A stretch of 6,867 bases of DNA, taken from assembly GCA_045047105.1 (NCBI GenBank), contig JASFYQ010000180.1:1-6867 (forward strand), given 5' to 3'. Within the stretch, counting starts at the first letter, position 1. Each line of letters begins with the position of its first letter. Below, one piece after another: positions 5,201 to 6,867 of the stretch. The stretch comes from JADGAU01 sp045047105 (GTDB lineage Bacteria; Pseudomonadota; Gammaproteobacteria; GRL18). Position numbers and translations under genes: made by a program. The notes beneath the pieces are model-generated. The model made no database searches, was not told where the DNA came from, and saw only the letters and a list, made by a program, of their open reading frames with translations.

Positions 5201-6867
5201 AGCAAAATACCGCTTATTTATTTTAGCTCATAATATTGCTGAATTAGAGCGTGAAACAAACTCTGCAATAAAAGGAGTGGCTGAAGCAATAACATCAGAA
5301 CAAGAGTGGTCAACACCACTGGGAAGTTATTTTACACCTGCACCACAGGCAGCCAAGGGCAAGGTTGCTTTTGTATATCCTGGTGGGTTTAACTCCTATA
5401 TTGGTATGGCTAGAAATATTTTCCATATGTTTCCAGAAGTTATTGATTTAGTTAAAGACTCCACATCCAGCTTAAAAAAGATGATGCGTACCCATTATGT
5501 GTATCCTGAAACGGTTATAGCCCCAGATAAAAAGGCTATGAAGCAGCTAGAAGCACAAATGGGCGACGATGCTATTGCCATGTTTGAGTCAGGCATTATG
5601 ACTTCAATAATCTATACCAAGGTAATTCAGGAATTATTAGGTGTTAAACCACAGGCTGCATTTGGACATAGTATGGGTGAACTATCCATGTTATTTGCAT
5701 CGGGTGCATGGCCAAATACCGATTATATGAGTGATACTCTGCATACTACAGCAACTTTCCACAATCGCCTGGTGGGTGATATGGATGTGGTTAGAACCGC
5801 ATGGAATTTGCCTCCTGCTAAAGAAGGCGATAAGCCTATTTGGGGAACCTATACGCTACGTTGTTCCCCTGAAAAGGCTCAGACAATAATAGATGAAGAA
5901 CCCCGTGTTTTTTTAATTATTATTAATGCTCCCAATGAGATTGTAATTGCAGGAGATGATGAAGCCTGTAAAAGAGTAGTTAAAAAATTAAAATGGCGAC
6001 TGTTCCCTGTACCTATTAAAGATGTGGTACATAATGAATTGGTTAAAGCCGAGTTTGATGCGCTAAAAGAACTACATACTATGCCAAGTACTGCTATTAA
6101 AGGGGTAGATTTTTATACCGCGGCAGATTATAAAAAAACAGCTATTAAAGATGAGGTTATAGGGCATAATATTGCTACTTTTTATACCCATATGGTAGAT
6201 TTTCCTAAACTGGTTAATCAGGTTTATGATGATGGGGCCCGTATTTTTATTGAGCTGGGACCACAGGCTAGCTGTACCAAGTGGATCAGTGAAAGCTTAA
6301 AAGGTAAAACACATCTTTCGGTGGGCATAAATAGAAAGGGTGTTGATGATTACACCAGCTTATTACGCTTAGCGGCAAAGTTGAGCAGTCACGGTGTGGA
6401 AATGGATTTGGAAAAACTCTATCCAAAATTAAAGCAGCCACAGACCAGCAAACCAGGTTTAGTTAAAGCCGTAGTTTTAGGTAAAAAACCTTTTGCAGAA
6501 TTTATTGTTGAAAGCAGCAGTAAAATTCAATTGCAGAAAATAGCAGCAGCTGCGCCTGTAGTTATAGCCAAGCCAAAACCTAAATTAACTACAGCAGTGA
6601 AACCTATAGATACAACTGATAGCATTACAGCTAAAGTTATAACTCAGCCAGTAGCTGTTGCTAAGAGCAATAGTAATACAGCCGTTAAGATTATGGAAAC
6701 GAATAAAGTAGTTAAAGTGAGGGAAAAAACTATAGCAAATAGCAATATAGCTAAGAAAGTTATATCAACTACAAACATGGCTACTACAAATACAGCTACT
6801 ACAAATACAGCTACTACAAATACAGCTACTACAAATACAGCTACTACAAATACAGCTACTACAAATA
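2253..6867 (+). CDS. Pfa/Hgl-like lipid synthase subunit, KS-CLF-AT (3' end beyond window)
   Basis: Partial gene, 1538 complete codons with no stop. Domain 1 (about 1-450) is an active ketosynthase: Cys196 in DAACASS, His335 in ECHATGTP, His372 in SNFGH, and the end motif GFGGTNAH (436-443). It would condense malonyl units onto a growing chain. Domain 2 (about 475-920) is a KS relative in which Cys is Glu672 (ISAEENS), the first His is Asn799, the last His834 is kept and the Gly-rich end loop is lost (LGQDDSCYH); this is a chain-length-factor-type partner. Domain 3 (about 1035-1393) is an acyltransferase: Ser1140 in GHSMG, probable Arg1172 in HNRLVG, probable catalytic His1260 in VVHNEL, and FIELGP near its end. 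A low-complexity Ala/Lys/Thr/Val linker follows from 1394. KS-CLF pairing occurs in PfaC and thraustochytrid subunit B of PUFA synthases, and AT of this style in PfaB and Hgl proteins. Product unknown; a long-chain or polyunsaturated lipid is inferred. The start is fixed by the KS N-terminus (IAIIG...FPGA) and GGAG upstream. Confidence 0.88.
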   Translation, partial: MDKIAIIGTACLFPGAETPEAYWENLLANKDSRISADAEHMGREPNDYFSPDKNTKDKYYCTTGGYIKNFHFNSEGYYLAAKKLEALDNTVQWALHVSREALKDSGYSQNSDKLSRCGVILGNLSFPTKKSNKLFLPLYHQAMATPLQQLLDDSNFKMGGEAIGDLDNGSVAGLPASLINQALELGDVSMVLDAACASSLYSMKLACSYLLSNKADMMLAGAVSAADPWFVSMGFSTFTAFPDPEAKNGISRPLDQNSTGLNTAEGAGMFVLKRYQDAIDDGDNIHAVISGIGLSNDGRGKFVLSPNQSGQEICYQRAYENSDIKPQDVDYIECHATGTPLGDDTEIRSMDGFFGEQDIHFSMGTAKSNFGHLLTSAGMAGMLKIILAMKNDLLPATVNINQAMTSENKKIAGEHILTQNKSWKNNQKVAAINAFGFGGTNAHLILQNHLAKKMTTKNQPKNKKSSLKAKHVEQDISIIGMGAYFGSSKNLSEFEETIYQSKQLISELPEKRWQGMENNSKIKAAFAGGIPQGNFIDNFDFDHLYFKIPPEQQAPLLPQQLLMMKVLDAALQDADLPKGGNIGVIVAMEMDLGIHQFRGRIDASWQLQESLKNSNISFSAEQQLQLSDILKDSLHNAVEINQFTSFIGNIIPCRICSLWDFSGPAFTISAEENSVFKALEVAKLFLESGDVDAMVVGAVDLAGGFEHVYLQNQRHNLDTNSGSGLSYAENSTGWTIGEGAGAIVLKRSDQIAKEQRVYASINALSGKRDISTQNLTQVANDALLQAGITKDAIDYLELNSSGVQEQDQQEAAALFSSYDQQAIALGSIKANIGHTFAASGIASIIKTALCLYQRFIPGIPSWDKPKNREDWENQKFYFPVQSRPWLINNTQHKRYAAINSLGQDDSCYHLILSEAEQQKNQQQTPANDFFENLSIFMFPIAANSQQQLLSNLSELIKNMDESTDLAVLAISKLAEFNKAKPAKAKYRLFILAHNIAELERETNSAIKGVAEAITSEQEWSTPLGSYFTPAPQAAKGKVAFVYPGGFNSYIGMARNIFHMFPEVIDLVKDSTSSLKKMMRTHYVYPETVIAPDKKAMKQLEAQMGDDAIAMFESGIMTSIIYTKVIQELLGVKPQAAFGHSMGELSMLFASGAWPNTDYMSDTLHTTATFHNRLVGDMDVVRTAWNLPPAKEGDKPIWGTYTLRCSPEKAQTIIDEEPRVFLIIINAPNEIVIAGDDEACKRVVKKLKWRLFPVPIKDVVHNELVKAEFDALKELHTMPSTAIKGVDFYTAADYKKTAIKDEVIGHNIATFYTHMVDFPKLVNQVYDDGARIFIELGPQASCTKWISESLKGKTHLSVGINRKGVDDYTSLLRLAAKLSSHGVEMDLEKLYPKLKQPQTSKPGLVKAVVLGKKPFAEFIVESSSKIQLQKIAAAAPVVIAKPKPKLTTAVKPIDTTDSITAKVITQPVAVAKSNSNTAVKIMETNKVVKVREKTIANSNIAKKVISTTNMATTNTATTNTATTNTATTNTATTNTATTN
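6430..6767 (+). other. Low-complexity interdomain linker of the lipid synthase
   Basis: After the acyltransferase the protein becomes rich in Ala, Lys, Val, Thr and Ser with no recognisable fold (about residues 1394-1505). Short related phrases recur, such as ITAKVIT, NTAVKIM, VVKVREKT and NIAKKVIS, suggesting older repeat units that have diverged. In Pfa-type synthases, linkers of this composition often lead into tandem acyl carrier proteins; whether that happens here lies outside the window. Confidence 0.6.
6768..6867 (+). repeat. 15-bp in-frame tandem repeat (ACTACAAATACAGCT), encodes TTNTA
   Basis: One degenerate copy (6768-6782, ACTACAAACATGGCT) is followed by five identical 15-base copies (6783-6797, 6798-6812, 6813-6827, 6828-6842, 6843-6857) and 10 bases of another at the window edge. 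Each unit encodes Thr-Thr-Asn-Thr-Ala within the linker of the lipid synthase. Because 15 is a multiple of three, a change in copy number would lengthen or shorten the linker without shifting the frame. The identity of the units at the nucleotide level points to recent expansion. The true copy number is unknown because the window ends inside the array. Confidence 0.95.

Noticed and set aside
6768..6867. Possible CRISPR array
   Set aside because: The 15-base units are directly adjacent, with no spacers, and continue the open reading frame of the synthase; this is a coding minisatellite.

Overview
This AT-rich window most likely comes from a gammaproteobacterium. The evidence is the close match of the first protein to E. 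coli-type endonuclease VIII, the presence of an exosortase H pair (known from Gram-negative bacteria with an outer membrane and exopolysaccharide genes), and a PUFA/secondary-lipid type synthase. The genus cannot be fixed from the sequence. A marine, methanotrophic or sulfur-oxidising lineage is a guess.

Layout: all recognised genes lie on the + strand. Bases 1-55 hold only an AT-rich leader. Three tightly packed genes follow: nei (56-877, a DNA-repair glycosylase), xrtH (896-1459, an exosortase) and a small membrane protein of the kind found next to exosortase H (1463-2038). The gaps are 18 and 3 bases, so they are probably co-transcribed. A 214-base gap (2039-2252) carries an 8-bp tandem repeat, a 12-bp palindrome and an extended -10 promoter (TGATATAAT). 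It separates this group from a very large reading frame that starts at ATG 2253 and is still open at the last base, at least 1538 codons.

The large gene encodes an iterative fatty-acid/polyketide synthase subunit with the order ketosynthase (KS, full Cys-His-His triad), ketosynthase-like chain-length factor (CLF, active-site Cys replaced by Glu), acyltransferase (AT, GHSMG), then a long low-complexity linker. The paired KS-CLF followed by AT resembles the Pfa (omega-3 PUFA) and Hgl (heterocyst glycolipid) families, so the product is probably a long-chain lipid rather than a classic polyketide. The linker ends in a perfect 15-bp tandem repeat encoding Thr-Thr-Asn-Thr-Ala, in which the window stops. 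Partner functions (acyl carrier proteins, ketoreductase, dehydratase, enoylreductase, phosphopantetheinyl transferase) are not in the window and would be expected downstream.

Functionally there are three unrelated themes: base-excision repair, envelope protein sorting, and lipid synthesis. Only the exosortase pair works together within the window. A link between the sorting genes and the lipid synthase is only positional.
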